DNA from: Thermoproteaceae archaeon
GTDB lineage: Archaea > Thermoproteota > Thermoprotei > Thermoproteales > Thermoproteaceae
Direction: 5' to 3'
Length of the DNA: 35,256 bases
NCBI GenBank assembly: GCA_020833025.1
Contig: JAJHRB010000008.1
Span: 1-35,256 of the forward strand
Shown: in pieces, positions 1-7,077 of the stretch
Numbering within the stretch: position 1 is the stretch's first letter
Layout of the letters: each line of letters begins with the position of its first letter
Notes under the pieces: model-generated
Database searches by the model: none
What the model saw: the letters and a program-made list of their open reading frames with translations, nothing else
What the model was told of the DNA's origin: nothing
Translations under genes and position numbers: made by a program

Positions 1-976
1 GCAGTGGCCGCCGCCACGCAATCCTGCCTTCCCTGATGGCCACCACCCCGTCCGCGGTGCCGACGAAGAGCCACCTGCCGTCCTGGCTCGCCGCGAACGC
101 CAGCCTCGGCGCGTCTGTGCTGTAGGCAACGAGGACGGGGTCTTGCAGCGTGATGCCGTGGGGGTAAACGCGGAGGTACGGCCTCTCTCGCTTCTCGAAG
201 CAGAGCGCGACCGGCATTTCGCCGGCGCTCACGTACAGCCCGTAGACGGCGCCGCCGCACTCGGCAATTTTTGTGGTTCCTGCCGCCGTCACTGCGTAAA
301 TCCCGCCGCCCTCGGTGCCGGCGTAAATCGCGCCCGCCCCGACCGCCACGGCCGTGACTGGCGAGCCGAGCCTGACGGCGGCCTCGACGGCGCCGCCGCG
401 GACTACGTACACGTCACCCGCCGCGGTGCCGGCGGCGACGAGCTCGCAGTCCGTCGCGAGCGCTGTCACGTTGGCGCGCGGGCCGAGGTTGAGGGCCCAC
501 AGCGGGTAGCCGCTGGGCGCGTGGAGCGACAGCACTGACGTCTTGTAAACCGACGCGAAGACGACGGGGGGAAGCGGCAGCGAGAGGTTCATTACTACCG
601 TCACGGTCTGCGGCAGCTGGACTCCGTACTGCCTCAGCGCGCTGACGAGCTCGTCGGAGAGCCTGAGCTGGACCGGCGCCGACACCTGCGCCTCGTGCCT
701 CCAGGCCCTCACGTCGTATACGTACGGCCTGTTGGCGACCGCGATGCACCTGCCCGCCCTGTCGGCTGCGATCAGCGGGTAGGCGGCGCCCTGCGACCAG
801 AGCTCCCTCCCGTCGGCGCCGATCGCGCCGACCGAGCCGGGAGCCGCCCTGTAGAATATATCGCCGGACTCCGCCGGGATTAGGTGGGCGCTGGCGAGGG
901 CCGCCAGTGCGGCCAGCAGGAGCGCGGCGAGCGCCACGGCGCGCGCGAGCCAGCGAGCCGCGGGACTCCTAGTCAT
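1..976 (-). CDS. Secreted beta-propeller-like protein, C-terminus cut by the window edge
   Basis: Open on the minus strand from ATG at 976 to the left edge without a stop (about 325 codons seen). The N-terminus has basic residues followed by a long Ala/Leu-rich segment ending in an Ala-Ser-Ala type site near residue 30, a Sec-type signal peptide or anchor. The rest is rich in short strands with repeated patterns such as VFASVYKTSVLSL, VTALATDCELVAAGTAAGDVY, VTAVAVGAGAIYAGTEGGGIY and WLFVGTADGVVAIREG. These resemble the blades of PQQ/WD40-like beta-propellers, which usually bind ligands or partners. The family is inferred from the repeats only; no catalytic motif was seen. It lies downstream of the pilin gene on the same strand, so a role at the cell surface is plausible but unproven. 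The exact repeat number cannot be given because the gene is cut. Confidence 0.7.
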   Translation of the reverse strand, partial: MTRSPAARWLARAVALAALLLAALAALASAHLIPAESGDIFYRAAPGSVGAIGADGRELWSQGAAYPLIAADRAGRCIAVANRPYVYDVRAWRHEAQVSAPVQLRLSDELVSALRQYGVQLPQTVTVVMNLSLPLPPVVFASVYKTSVLSLHAPSGYPLWALNLGPRANVTALATDCELVAAGTAAGDVYVVRGGAVEAAVRLGSPVTAVAVGAGAIYAGTEGGGIYAVTAAGTTKIAECGGAVYGLYVSAGEMPVALCFEKRERPYLRVYPHGITLQDPVLVAYSTDAPRLAFAASQDGRWLFVGTADGVVAIREGRIAWRRPL

Positions 977-990
977 TCCGGCCCCCGCGC

Positions 991-1218
991 TCAACGCCGC
1001 TCACGTCCGGCACGACTGCTGGCTGCAGCGCGCAGCCCCGGCCGCTCCCTGCCCGCCGGCGCGTGGGGCTGCACCTCAACGGCCCTCCCCGACGCCAGCG
1101 TGCCGTGGAAGTCTCCGGGCCTGGCGTTTAGCGCGCGGACGAGGAAGCCGCCGCCGGAGTCGATGTCATGCAGGTGCGCGCTGACGTTAGGCAGGAGGAG
1201 CCGGTCGGGGGAGAGCAT
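991..1218 (-). CDS. Possible small protein (75 aa), uncertain
   Basis: A short open frame with coding-like base use in its first 50 codons lies between the pilin and the propeller gene. Its ATG overlaps the TATA-like box at 1217-1225, so transcription from that box would start inside the frame, and no ATG or GTG suits a leaderless start. A different frame near the 3' end reads through to a TAG overlapping the next ATG (976). A frameshifted gene remnant or a plain long leader for the downstream gene are both possible. No family recognised. Confidence 0.2.
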   Translation of the reverse strand: MLSPDRLLLPNVSAHLHDIDSGGGFLVRALNARPGDFHGTLASGRAVEVQPHAPAGRERPGLRAAASSRAGRERR

Positions 1219-1225
1219 ATAAAAA
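1217..1225 (-). promoter_or_regulatory. TATA-like box
   Basis: TTTTTATAT on the minus strand, the most AT-rich stretch between the pilin and propeller genes. It would place transcription start near 1195, giving a leader of about 220 nt for the propeller gene. Confidence 0.4.
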
Positions 1226-1245
1226 CAGGGGCTTTCCCGCCGCCC

Positions 1246-1683
1246 CTAGCCTTGCTGCTCGGTCTGCGTGCTGCCCGGCTTGACTATTGCAGTGAACGGG
1301 AAGCTCTGGCCGCCGGCGAGTATCACGCGGCCGCTCAGCGACGTGCCGGGCGCCGGCGTGAGGCCGCTGAAAGTCGCAGTGCACGTGGCATTCGCGCCGA
1401 CCTTTATGATGTTACTAGTTTGCTTACCGACTGTACACGATGGCGTCTGCGACACGCCGGCCAGCTCCACCGCGGCTATCTGCGCGTCGACGGGCCCGGG
1501 ATTGACCATCACCAGCGTGAGCATCTTGTCGTCGGCCGTGACCTCGGCGGTGACCACGTTGAGCCTCGGCTGGCCGGTCATGGCTGCGCCTGCCGTCGTG
1601 TAGAGCCACCAGCCCACCGCGACCGCTATCACCAGTATTATGCCGACGATTATCGCTATCTCCATGCTCGTCAGGCCGCGCAT
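1246..1683 (-). CDS. Archaeal type IV pilin (major pilin candidate)
   Basis: 145 aa. The N-terminus MRG-LTSMEIAIIVG is a canonical class III (prepilin) signal: cleavage by a PibD-like peptidase after Gly3 would leave Glu at +5, followed by about 22 hydrophobic residues ending in WWLYTT, the helix that packs in pilus cores. The C-terminal part (about residues 37-145) is a small Thr/Val/Gly-rich beta domain with two Cys (near residues 83 and 101) that could form a disulfide, as expected for an extracellular protein of a hyperthermophile. Size and layout match crenarchaeal type IV pilins such as those forming filaments in Pyrobaculum. A TATA-like box centred 28 bp upstream suggests its own promoter and a leaderless or near-leaderless mRNA. 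The upstream neighbour is a small GTPase. No assembly genes are in the window. Confidence 0.8.
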   Translation of the reverse strand: MRGLTSMEIAIIVGIILVIAVAVGWWLYTTAGAAMTGQPRLNVVTAEVTADDKMLTLVMVNPGPVDAQIAAVELAGVSQTPSCTVGKQTSNIIKVGANATCTATFSGLTPAPGTSLSGRVILAGGQSFPFTAIVKPGSTQTEQQG

Positions 1684-1705
1684 GTGATGCAGGAGCTGGG
1701 AGAGT

Positions 1706-1717
1706 TCAAATATCTTG
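1706..1717 (-). promoter_or_regulatory. TATA-like box of the pilin gene
   Basis: AAGATATTTGAA on the minus strand, centred 28 bp before the pilin ATG at 1683 and after the GTPase stop codon. It suggests the pilin is transcribed on its own as well as, or instead of, with the GTPase gene. Confidence 0.45.
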
Positions 1718-1754
1718 CGTTGCAGTGCGCGGGGGCTAACGCAAGGCAGGGCGG

Positions 1755-2204
1755 CTAGAGGAGGAGCTCAAGCAGAACCTCGGGCGGGTCCTTGAGCGCC
1801 GATATGTACTTCGTCGGGTACGGCAGCGACATGTTCTCCACCATGTACCCCAGCTCCTCGGCGAGGTCCCGCTTGTTCCCGACGACCACCACCTCCCTGG
1901 CCGGGCAGCCGCCGGAGCAGAAGAGCCCGGCGACCTCCTCCAGAGCATTTAGAGTCTCGGGGCGCGTCACGTCGTAGACCAGCAGCGCCCTGTCTATCGG
2001 CCCCGCCCTCCTGGCGGCCCACGCCACCTCGGCGGCGCGCTGCCCCGGCACGTCTATTACGTCAATTGCCTCCCCGCGCGCGTAAATCCTGTACACGCCG
2101 GGCCTCAGCGTGGCGCGCGGCTGCGCCGCGGCGCCCAGAATTCTGTATATCAGTGTCGTCTTCCCGACGCCGCCGACGCCGAGCAGCACGACCCTCCTTG
2201 CCAC
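1755..2204 (-). CDS. Small Ras/Arf-like GTPase
   Basis: 149 aa from GTG at 2204. This start is chosen because a TATA-like box sits about 27 bp upstream; the longer frame from TTG 2225 would begin inside the promoter. Motifs: P-loop GVGGVGKT (residues 9-16), switch II DVPGQ (51-55, the DxxGQ of Arf/Rab-like proteins), base-recognition NKRD (110-113) and SAL (135-137). The protein is a single compact G domain without a membrane segment, so it should be a cytosolic GTP-controlled switch. The family includes bacterial MglA, which controls pilus polarity, and archaeal small GTPases of mostly unknown role. It is 71 bp upstream of the pilin gene on the same strand, which makes a surface or pilus role worth testing, but the link is only positional. 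GTPase assignment is firm; partner and process are unknown. Confidence 0.85.
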   Translation of the reverse strand: MARRVVLLGVGGVGKTTLIYRILGAAAQPRATLRPGVYRIYARGEAIDVIDVPGQRAAEVAWAARRAGPIDRALLVYDVTRPETLNALEEVAGLFCSGGCPAREVVVVGNKRDLAEELGYMVENMSLPYPTKYISALKDPPEVLLELLL

Positions 2205-2223
2205 CCGCGCCGCCCTCGGCGCC

Positions 2224-2240
2224 AAACTATATTAATTACC
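2224..2240. promoter_or_regulatory. Shared divergent promoter region
   Basis: The only AT-rich stretch (AACTATATTAATTA) between the GTPase gene (minus) and the orphan gene (plus). Its centre is about 25 bp from GTG 2204 on one side and GTG 2255 on the other, so one short region seems to drive both leaderless transcripts. Confidence 0.55.
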
Positions 2241-2254
2241 CGCGCCGCAGGCGC

Positions 2255-2863
2255 GTGCTCTGCGAGTGGCTGACGCGCGGCGCGATGTGCTCGGCGGCCC
2301 ACAGATACCTCGGGCTCCCGCGCGGCACCAGCTGCACCGAGGAGGAGGCGCTCGTGGGCAGGGCGCTGGAGAGGGCCCTGGCGTCGCTGAGGGACGGCCG
2401 GGCGCTGAAGCCGGGCGACGTGCACTCGGCGCTTCTAGTCCTTCTGTCGAAGAGCGGGACTGAGGCGGCGCTGCAGGCCGCCGTGAGGGAGGAGGCGGTC
2501 GGCATTGACTGGGACTACTGCCCGCTCGGCTTCGCGCTCGGGAGGAGGGTGACTGTCTTCGCGGGCTCTCTCGTCGAGAGCGCGGAGGAGCTCTACGAGG
2601 GCTACAGCTGGCTGTTCGAGCGCTTCGGGATGGCCCACGTCTTCGCCAAGGCGGCAGACGATGCCGAGCGCGAGGAGGCGTACCGCAAGTACGGCGCGGA
2701 GGCGGTGATAACGTGCCTGAGGAGGCCCCCGTGGCGCCTGAAGACCTACGTCGTGTCCTGCGACTGGCCGGGCCCGGCGGCCAGGCTTCTCGCCAGGGCC
2801 ATGGGCCTCGAGCTCTACCGCGGGGGCCAGCGGCTGGCCCCCGGCATTTACGTCGTCTCGTAG
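2255..2863 (+). CDS. Hypothetical protein, 202 aa
   Basis: No family recognised. GTG 2255 is chosen because it lies 25 bp from the divergent TATA-like box; ATG 2284 is an alternative. The N-terminal third has three Cys (residues 3, 11 and 26) and helical, charged sequence. The middle has SLVESAEELYEGYSWLFERFG and AERE-EAYRKYGAEAVI segments that look like amphipathic helices around a short beta/alpha core, and the C-terminus ends in VVS. No membrane segment or signal peptide. Base use is like the housekeeping genes, so it appears native. Its last 16 bases overlap the convergent fragment at 2848-3042. Confidence 0.65.
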   Translation: MLCEWLTRGAMCSAAHRYLGLPRGTSCTEEEALVGRALERALASLRDGRALKPGDVHSALLVLLSKSGTEAALQAAVREEAVGIDWDYCPLGFALGRRVTVFAGSLVESAEELYEGYSWLFERFGMAHVFAKAADDAEREEAYRKYGAEAVITCLRRPPWRLKTYVVSCDWPGPAARLLARAMGLELYRGGQRLAPGIYVVS

Positions 2864-3042
2864 TCGCGCGAGAATAGCTCGCCGGGCGGCAGCTTCCCCT
2901 CCGCCACGAGCCTCCCCTTAACTATGTCGAGGGCCGCGCGCAGGCGCCAGTAGAAGTCCGCAAGGTCCTCCCTCCCCGTCTCCCTCCACTCTGCATATAT
3001 CAGCCTGGCTATGTGCTCCAGCTCCCTGACCAGCACGACAAG
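2848..3042 (-). pseudogene. C-terminal fragment of a gene split by the tnpB element
   Basis: The frame encodes about 64 residues (LVVLVRELEHIARLIYAEW to a TAG-type end after DYETT), a helical, charged tail. On its own it could start only at GTG 3036, with the transposable element directly upstream and no host promoter. It continues the frame of the fragment at 4581-4964: joining 4581 to 3042 gives ...GPAEM-T-LVVLVREL... without a shift, a product of about 192 aa. It is therefore read as the 3' part of an interrupted gene, although a short protein could still be made from GTG 3036. Confidence 0.65.
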
Positions 3043-3062
3043 CCTCGCCCTTCAGGGCGGGG
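3043..3062. repeat. Left-end palindrome of the tnpB element
   Basis: CCTCGCCCT-TC-AGGGCGGGG, a 9-bp stem with a 2-base loop and one wobble pair. It matches the right-end palindrome at 16-17 of 20 positions. Confidence 0.7.
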
Positions 3063-3100
3063 TCGCCCCATCTGCGGCGAAAAGCTTATGAGACCCGGCC

Positions 3101-4567
3101 TTGCCAGGGCGATCGGTGCCCGGGGCGGTGCCCCCTCCCTCCCCGGATGAGCCGGTGGGGCGATACCCCACTGTTCTCGCCGCCCCGGGCACTGAATCTC
3201 CCAAATCGAAGGGTAAGAGAAAGCGCGCTTTGGGGGACGAAAACAAGAGGACTGTTAGGCTTAGGTTGTTGCCCAACGGCTCTCAAGAGAGGAAATTGCG
3301 AAGAATAGCCGATACCGCTGCCAAGCTGTGGAACGAATTGAACCACGCCAGGCTGGTTCAGCATAGGGAGAGTAGTGCGATTGATTTCAAGGGTACAGAG
3401 CATGAGTTCTACCACAGGTATAAGAGTGTGTTGGGTGTGAATGCTGGCCAGGTGATTAACCTAAATAATTGGATGTGGAAATCGTTCTTTGAGTTGTCTA
3501 GGCTGTATAAACAAGGCGAGCTACCGAAATTCATGGGTAAGCCATCGCCACCAGGCTTCTGGAAGGACAGGTTACTGGGCAGGAGGGAGCTGAGAGTCCT
3601 CGTGAGGAATGACAGGTACTACATTGAGCCGATCAACAACGGCGAGGGCTACCTAGTCCTAAAGGACTGGGGTTTGAGGATTAGGTATGCTGGCAGAATC
3701 AAGTGGAGTGGAAAGCAGGGCACGCTAGTGATAAAGTACGAGGGTGGCAGGTGGTTCGCCTATGTGCCAATCACCGTTGGGGAGAAACCCGCCAGATCTA
3801 ACCCGAAAGGCTACGTGAGGGGCATCCACGAGAAAATACAAATTGAGAAGCCTAAAGGCAACAACAAGGCCTTTATCGACGTTGGCTTGAACAACTTGTT
3901 CGCGGTGGCGTTTAGTCATACCAATGCGGCTATCTTGATTAAGGGCTCAACAATTAAGGCCGAGTACTACTGGTGGAAGCGTGAAATCAGGACGTATCAG
4001 GCAATTAGGGATTGGCTCAAACACCGTGGTTTTGAGCTATGGAAGAAGTACCACGCACTCTACATGCACGCAGTTTACAAGAGGAGGGAAAGACTTAGGC
4101 ACTACTATAGGACGGCAGTTAGGTTCCTGACAGAGACACTCCACGAAATGGGCGTTGATGAGGTATTCGTTGGTTACCCATACCTGGTGAGCCAGGACAA
4201 CGGTAATGAGTACAACACGAACATTTGGTGGTACGCTAAGGTAATAAAATGGCTCGGCGAGGTGCTGCAAGAGTACGGAATCAAACTCAACGTGGTGAGC
4301 GAGCACGGAACAAGCAAGCAGTGCTCCATATGCAATGCGGAGCACGAGAACGGTAGGGTTAAGCGTGGACTATATGTATGCCCAGTAACGGGTATAAAAA
4401 TTAACGCCGACATAAACGCAGCAAGAAACATTGCAAGGAGGGTAGGTTACGAAGTACCAATACCAAGGAAGATACTGAGCTACATAGTAACAAGTAACGG
4501 AGTAAAACCAATAACCCCCAAAGAGGGGGTAACGGTCGAGACCCCCACGATGGAAACCCCGCCCTAA
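3101..4567 (+). CDS. tnpB: TnpB (IS605 OrfB family), atypical active site
   Basis: Up to 488 aa from TTG 3101; GTG 3116 or TTG 3230 are also possible starts, and family similarity begins near residue 48 (NKRTVRLRLLPN). TnpB proteins are RNA-guided RuvC-type nucleases of IS200/IS605 elements and ancestors of Cas12. Seen here: the N-terminal helical/OrfB region, RuvC-I AFIDVGLNNLF with Asp260, and RuvC-III INADINAARNI with Asp437. At the RuvC-II position, where a Glu is expected, the sequence is VFVGYPY with Gly358. The zinc ribbon has Cys408, Cys411 and Cys427, but the fourth ligand is Thr430 (CPVTG). Other crenarchaeal relatives are known to carry GYP here, so it may be a lineage variant; Glu residues just downstream (GNEYN) could substitute. 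Whether it cuts DNA cannot be judged from sequence. Confidence 0.85.
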   Translation: MPGRSVPGAVPPPSPDEPVGRYPTVLAAPGTESPKSKGKRKRALGDENKRTVRLRLLPNGSQERKLRRIADTAAKLWNELNHARLVQHRESSAIDFKGTEHEFYHRYKSVLGVNAGQVINLNNWMWKSFFELSRLYKQGELPKFMGKPSPPGFWKDRLLGRRELRVLVRNDRYYIEPINNGEGYLVLKDWGLRIRYAGRIKWSGKQGTLVIKYEGGRWFAYVPITVGEKPARSNPKGYVRGIHEKIQIEKPKGNNKAFIDVGLNNLFAVAFSHTNAAILIKGSTIKAEYYWWKREIRTYQAIRDWLKHRGFELWKKYHALYMHAVYKRRERLRHYYRTAVRFLTETLHEMGVDEVFVGYPYLVSQDNGNEYNTNIWWYAKVIKWLGEVLQEYGIKLNVVSEHGTSKQCSICNAEHENGRVKRGLYVCPVTGIKINADINAARNIARRVGYEVPIPRKILSYIVTSNGVKPITPKEGVTVETPTMETPP

Positions 4568-4580
4568 AGGGCGGGGAGGG
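4505..4580 (+). ncRNA. Possible omega/re-RNA at the right end of the tnpB element
   Basis: TnpB guide RNAs are known to cover the 3' end of tnpB and the right end of the element, with the guide taken from flanking DNA. Here the last 60 bases of tnpB can fold (ACCCCC near 4514 with GGGGGT near 4525) and are followed by the perfect hairpin at 4557-4576. A guide would then begin near 4581 in the disrupted host gene. No promoter was identified; the call rests on family knowledge and folding potential. Confidence 0.3.
4557..4576. repeat. Right-end palindrome of the tnpB element
   Basis: CCCCGCCCT-AA-AGGGCGGGG, a perfect 9-bp stem with a 2-base loop. It overlaps the tnpB stop region. Confidence 0.75.
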
Positions 4581-4964
4581 GGTCATCTCGGCCGGGCCAA
4601 GCCTGCCCTCCGCGCCCATCCTGAGGAGCTCCACAAGCCTCCTCCTCGCCTCCTCGGTGTAGTACTTGGTCCTCGCGGGCGGCACTAGGTCCAGGAGGCC
4701 CGTGAGAATTACTGCCTCAGCGCCCGTCAGCACGCCCCTGCTCGAGAGGGCGTGCACGAGCGCGGTGCCGTAGGCGTGGAAGACTCTCGCGAGCTGCCTC
4801 ACGCTCTCGCCAACTTTCGCGACCTCTCCCCTCAGCCTGGCGACCTCCTCCCTCAGCTTGTGGAACTCGCGTCTGAACAGCGCGTAGAGCGCCGCCACCG
4901 CCACGGCCACCAGCGGCGTCTGCGCCAGCGCGTGCGCCGCGACGTCCCAGAGATTCAGGCCCAT
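4581..4964 (-). pseudogene. N-terminal fragment of the gene split by the tnpB element
   Basis: 128 codons from ATG 4964 up to the element. Residues 17-30 form one hydrophobic segment (PLVAVAVAALYALF), followed by a charged heptad-type stretch (residues 31-62, FHKLREEVARLRGEVAKVGESV), so the intact protein was probably a small membrane-anchored coiled-coil protein. The current frame reads on into the element for about 60 more codons, which would replace the native tail by element-encoded sequence. AT-rich sequence at 4985-4996 lies about 25 bp before the ATG, so it may still be transcribed. The architecture resembles the coiled-coil protein at 11642-12058, but no family was named. Confidence 0.7.
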
Positions 4965-4999
4965 GACGCTGCACGCCCGGCTGCAGAAAAATCTTAGCG

Positions 5000-5134
5000 C
5001 TAGCCCTCCTCGAGCTCGTCGGCAAGATCCCTGAGCTCGTCCAGCGCCTCCTCGACGAGATCCCAGTCTCTGCCCTCCAGGGCGCTCTCGAGGAGGTCTA
5101 TCACGTCCCTCAGCCTCCTGGCGACGGCCTCCAC
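5000..5134 (-). CDS. Very small acidic helical protein, 44 aa
   Basis: GTG 5134 is chosen because a TATA-like box is centred 23 bp upstream; a longer frame from 5191 would start upstream of that box. The product is almost entirely predicted helix with a repeated acidic/leucine pattern (LRDVIDLLESALEGRDW, LVEEALDELRDLADELEEG), likely a helical hairpin or dimer. No family recognised. It lies 35 bp upstream of the split gene on the same strand and is divergent from the five-gene surface operon. Confidence 0.55.
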   Translation of the reverse strand: MEAVARRLRDVIDLLESALEGRDWDLVEEALDELRDLADELEEG

Positions 5135-5151
5135 GCGTGCCTCCCGCGCGG

Positions 5152-5163
5152 CAGTTATAACTG
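5152..5163 (-). promoter_or_regulatory. TATA-like box of the 44-aa gene
   Basis: GTTATAAC core, centred 23 bp from GTG 5134. The stretch GTGTTAATACT at 5198-5208 could act in the other direction for the five-gene operon that starts at 5303, giving a leader of about 70 nt. Confidence 0.45.
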
Positions 5164-5302
5164 CGGCGCCGTTAGCCGCGCGCCGGTGCAACGCAAAGTG
5201 TTAATACTCCCCGGCATGTAGGAGCGTGGGAGTGCGCGCGCCCGGCTGCGCGAGACGGCTACCGCGCATTGCGCTGTCTGCGTGCCCCCGCGCGTGTGAG
5301 CC

Positions 5303-6640
5303 ATGGCGTGGGAGGTAGTAGAGGCCGCCCTCGTCTCCTGCATTCTCGTCGGCTTCGTGGCGTTCGCGCTGATCTACGCGACACCCCTGCAAGGGCCTGC
5401 CGCGTACACCCCGCCCCAGCAGCCGCAGCTGATGAACCTGGCGCAGCAGGCGCTTGATCGCGTTGTGCTCGTCAACGGCAGGGTTTTCGCGAGGGATGGG
5501 GGCAGGTGGGCCGTCGCGGATCTCGCGCTCTCCGCGCCGCGCCCTCTCTACCAGCCGCAGATAGACGAGACGAAGCTCTCCCTCCTGCAGGCCCTCGCGG
5601 ACGCGGGGCCCGCCGGGCCCCTGTGCGCGATCAACCAGAAGGCGTTTGTCGACGAGACCGGGATAGAGAGGGCAATCCTTGTAGGCTTCGGCGTCTTGAG
5701 ACCGGCCAGCACGTCCGCGCATTTCGACTACGCCCGCATTCTCAGGAATTTCTTCGGCGGGGACTGGGATAAGTACGATATAGAGCTGGTAATAAAGCCG
5801 CTTGTTAACCTAACCATTTGTCCGAACGTGAGGGTTGCGGGCGTCGACATTACGCGGAGAGACCCCGTGTGCAGCAACGTGCCGCGGGGCAGGGTGTTTG
5901 TCAGGTCTACCGCCGGCGGCAGGGTGGTGGTTACCGGCATGCGTTGCGAAGTGAATGTTGGATGCGACGTCTTCTCGTACGACCTGAGCCTGACCTATGC
6001 AAACGGCGTGTGGCAAGCAGAGGTGCCGCTGCCTCCATCTGCGTACGCCGGGCTGGGCGACACGGCCGGTTTGGCGTTAATAGCGCAGAAGGTAGATTAC
6101 CCAAGGGCGTCTGATCTCTTTGTCTTCAACACGACTTCGCGGAGTTTAGCGTACGGCATGTACGGCCCGGACGGCAAGCTCTGGCTCCTCCACGACCACA
6201 CGGTGAGCTGCGGCACTGGCAGCACTCCGGCCCTGGGGATTAGGGAGCTCGATGTATACACTGGCGCCGGGTTCGTGACGCTTGTTAACGGTGCCGTGCT
6301 CGACCCCGGCGCCGGCGGAGGCAATGTTAAGGTAGATGCCTGCCAGTCGTGCACCAAAAACGCGAGGTGCGCTGCGTGCTGGGTCGAGCCGCCAGCTAAC
6401 GCTATTTTTGCTGTAGCGTGGGTCGAGCGCGAGAGCCAGGGCAAGAAAGACTCCGCCCCGCTCTCGGTCATGTTGCTGGTGCCGCTTGCGCCGGCGCAGC
6501 CCCGATCGGCCATCAGAATCGGCACGTGGCACCGCTGGACGCCGCGGGAGCCGGAGCTGCAGAGCGCGGTTGCCACGAGGATCGCGGACGGGCAGACGAC
6601 AACGTACCAGCTGCGGCTGGTCCTGTACAGGAGGCCGTGA
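5303..6640 (+). CDS. Pilin-like secreted protein A of the surface operon, 445 aa
   Basis: First gene of a five-gene unit. ATG 5303 is followed at once by a hydrophobic helix (residues 7-26, EAALVSCILVGFVAFALIYA) with Glu at 4 and 7. The very short leader and early Glu resemble prepilins more than Sec-cleaved proteins. The remaining 415 residues are beta-rich with several NxS/T sequons (for example NLT near residue 171), expected for an exported, N-glycosylated domain. A cluster C347-x2-C350-x5-C356-x2-C359 looks like a metal or disulfide knot; further Cys pairs occur earlier. No known enzymatic motif. The stop TGA overlaps the GTG of the next gene. Pilin-like is inferred from N-terminus and context; an ordinary membrane-anchored surface protein is the alternative. 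Confidence 0.75.
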   Translation: MAWEVVEAALVSCILVGFVAFALIYATPLQGPAAYTPPQQPQLMNLAQQALDRVVLVNGRVFARDGGRWAVADLALSAPRPLYQPQIDETKLSLLQALADAGPAGPLCAINQKAFVDETGIERAILVGFGVLRPASTSAHFDYARILRNFFGGDWDKYDIELVIKPLVNLTICPNVRVAGVDITRRDPVCSNVPRGRVFVRSTAGGRVVVTGMRCEVNVGCDVFSYDLSLTYANGVWQAEVPLPPSAYAGLGDTAGLALIAQKVDYPRASDLFVFNTTSRSLAYGMYGPDGKLWLLHDHTVSCGTGSTPALGIRELDVYTGAGFVTLVNGAVLDPGAGGGNVKVDACQSCTKNARCAACWVEPPANAIFAVAWVERESQGKKDSAPLSVMLLVPLAPAQPRSAIRIGTWHRWTPREPELQSAVATRIADGQTTTYQLRLVLYRRP

Positions 6641-7077
6641 GGTGGGTTATTGAGCTCGGCCTCTCCGCCATCGTGGTGGGCTGCATTTTCTACGCGCTGT
6701 CGGCCGCACTGCCGTCGCCCACGTACATAGCCTCAGAGCGTGAGGTCACCGCGAATGCGTACTTCGTGCTTCTGCGCCTCTCTTCAGACCCGAGCTTCAT
6801 GGCTGTGGTGGAGCGGGCCGTGTGCGGCGACCGAAGCGTGGACATAAGGGCGACGCTCGACGCGACAATCCCCGCGAGGTATTACTACAACTTTACCGTG
6901 TATCTAGACGACGTGCGGCCGCCTGCCTGCAGGGTGTGCGCCGACTGGAGCGCCAAGCTTGTGAGCGTGGCGAGGCCCAATGGCTACCGCGCCGGGAGCG
7001 TCAGCGCCGCAGCGGTCTCTGCATTACTGAGCGACGGCACTAGGGTGAGGATGGCGCTGTCTCTTGAAAGGCCGTGA
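6637..7077 (+). CDS. Pilin-like protein B of the surface operon, 146 aa
   Basis: GTG 6637 shares three bases with the previous stop (GTGA), which decides the start. The N-terminus MRWVIELGLSAIVVGCIFYALSAAL is a pilin-like hydrophobic helix with Glu at 6, directly after a short basic leader. The outer domain is about 115 residues with Cys37-type single residues replaced later by a CGDRS and a CRVCADW segment, so two or three Cys could form disulfides. One sequon (NFT) is seen. Size is like minor pilins/pseudopilins. The stop overlaps the next GTG. Confidence 0.75.
   Translation: MRWVIELGLSAIVVGCIFYALSAALPSPTYIASEREVTANAYFVLLRLSSDPSFMAVVERAVCGDRSVDIRATLDATIPARYYYNFTVYLDDVRPPACRVCADWSAKLVSVARPNGYRAGSVSAAAVSALLSDGTRVRMALSLERP

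Larger units (their letters stand above)
3043..4580 (+). mobile_element. IS200/IS605-type tnpB-only element
   Basis: About 1.54 kb carrying tnpB and no tnpA. Both ends have nearly the same hairpin: 3043-3062 (9-bp stem with one T-G pair, loop TC) and 4557-4576 (perfect 9-bp stem, loop AA). Subterminal palindromes without terminal inverted repeats are typical of this family. The boundaries are inferred from the left hairpin and from the fact that removing 3043-4580 restores the reading frame of the flanking gene; they could slide by a few bases. The interior is clearly less GC-rich than the flanks, a sign of foreign origin. Mobilisation would need a TnpA supplied from elsewhere. Confidence 0.75.

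Noticed and set aside
991-1020. Frameshifted continuation of the small protein into the propeller gene
   Set aside because: The alternative frame reads to a TAG overlapping ATG 976, but no single point where the frames join could be defended.
3043-4580. Terminal inverted repeats and target duplication of a DDE transposon
   Set aside because: The end palindromes are subterminal hairpins and no flanking duplication is seen, as expected for IS200/IS605 elements.
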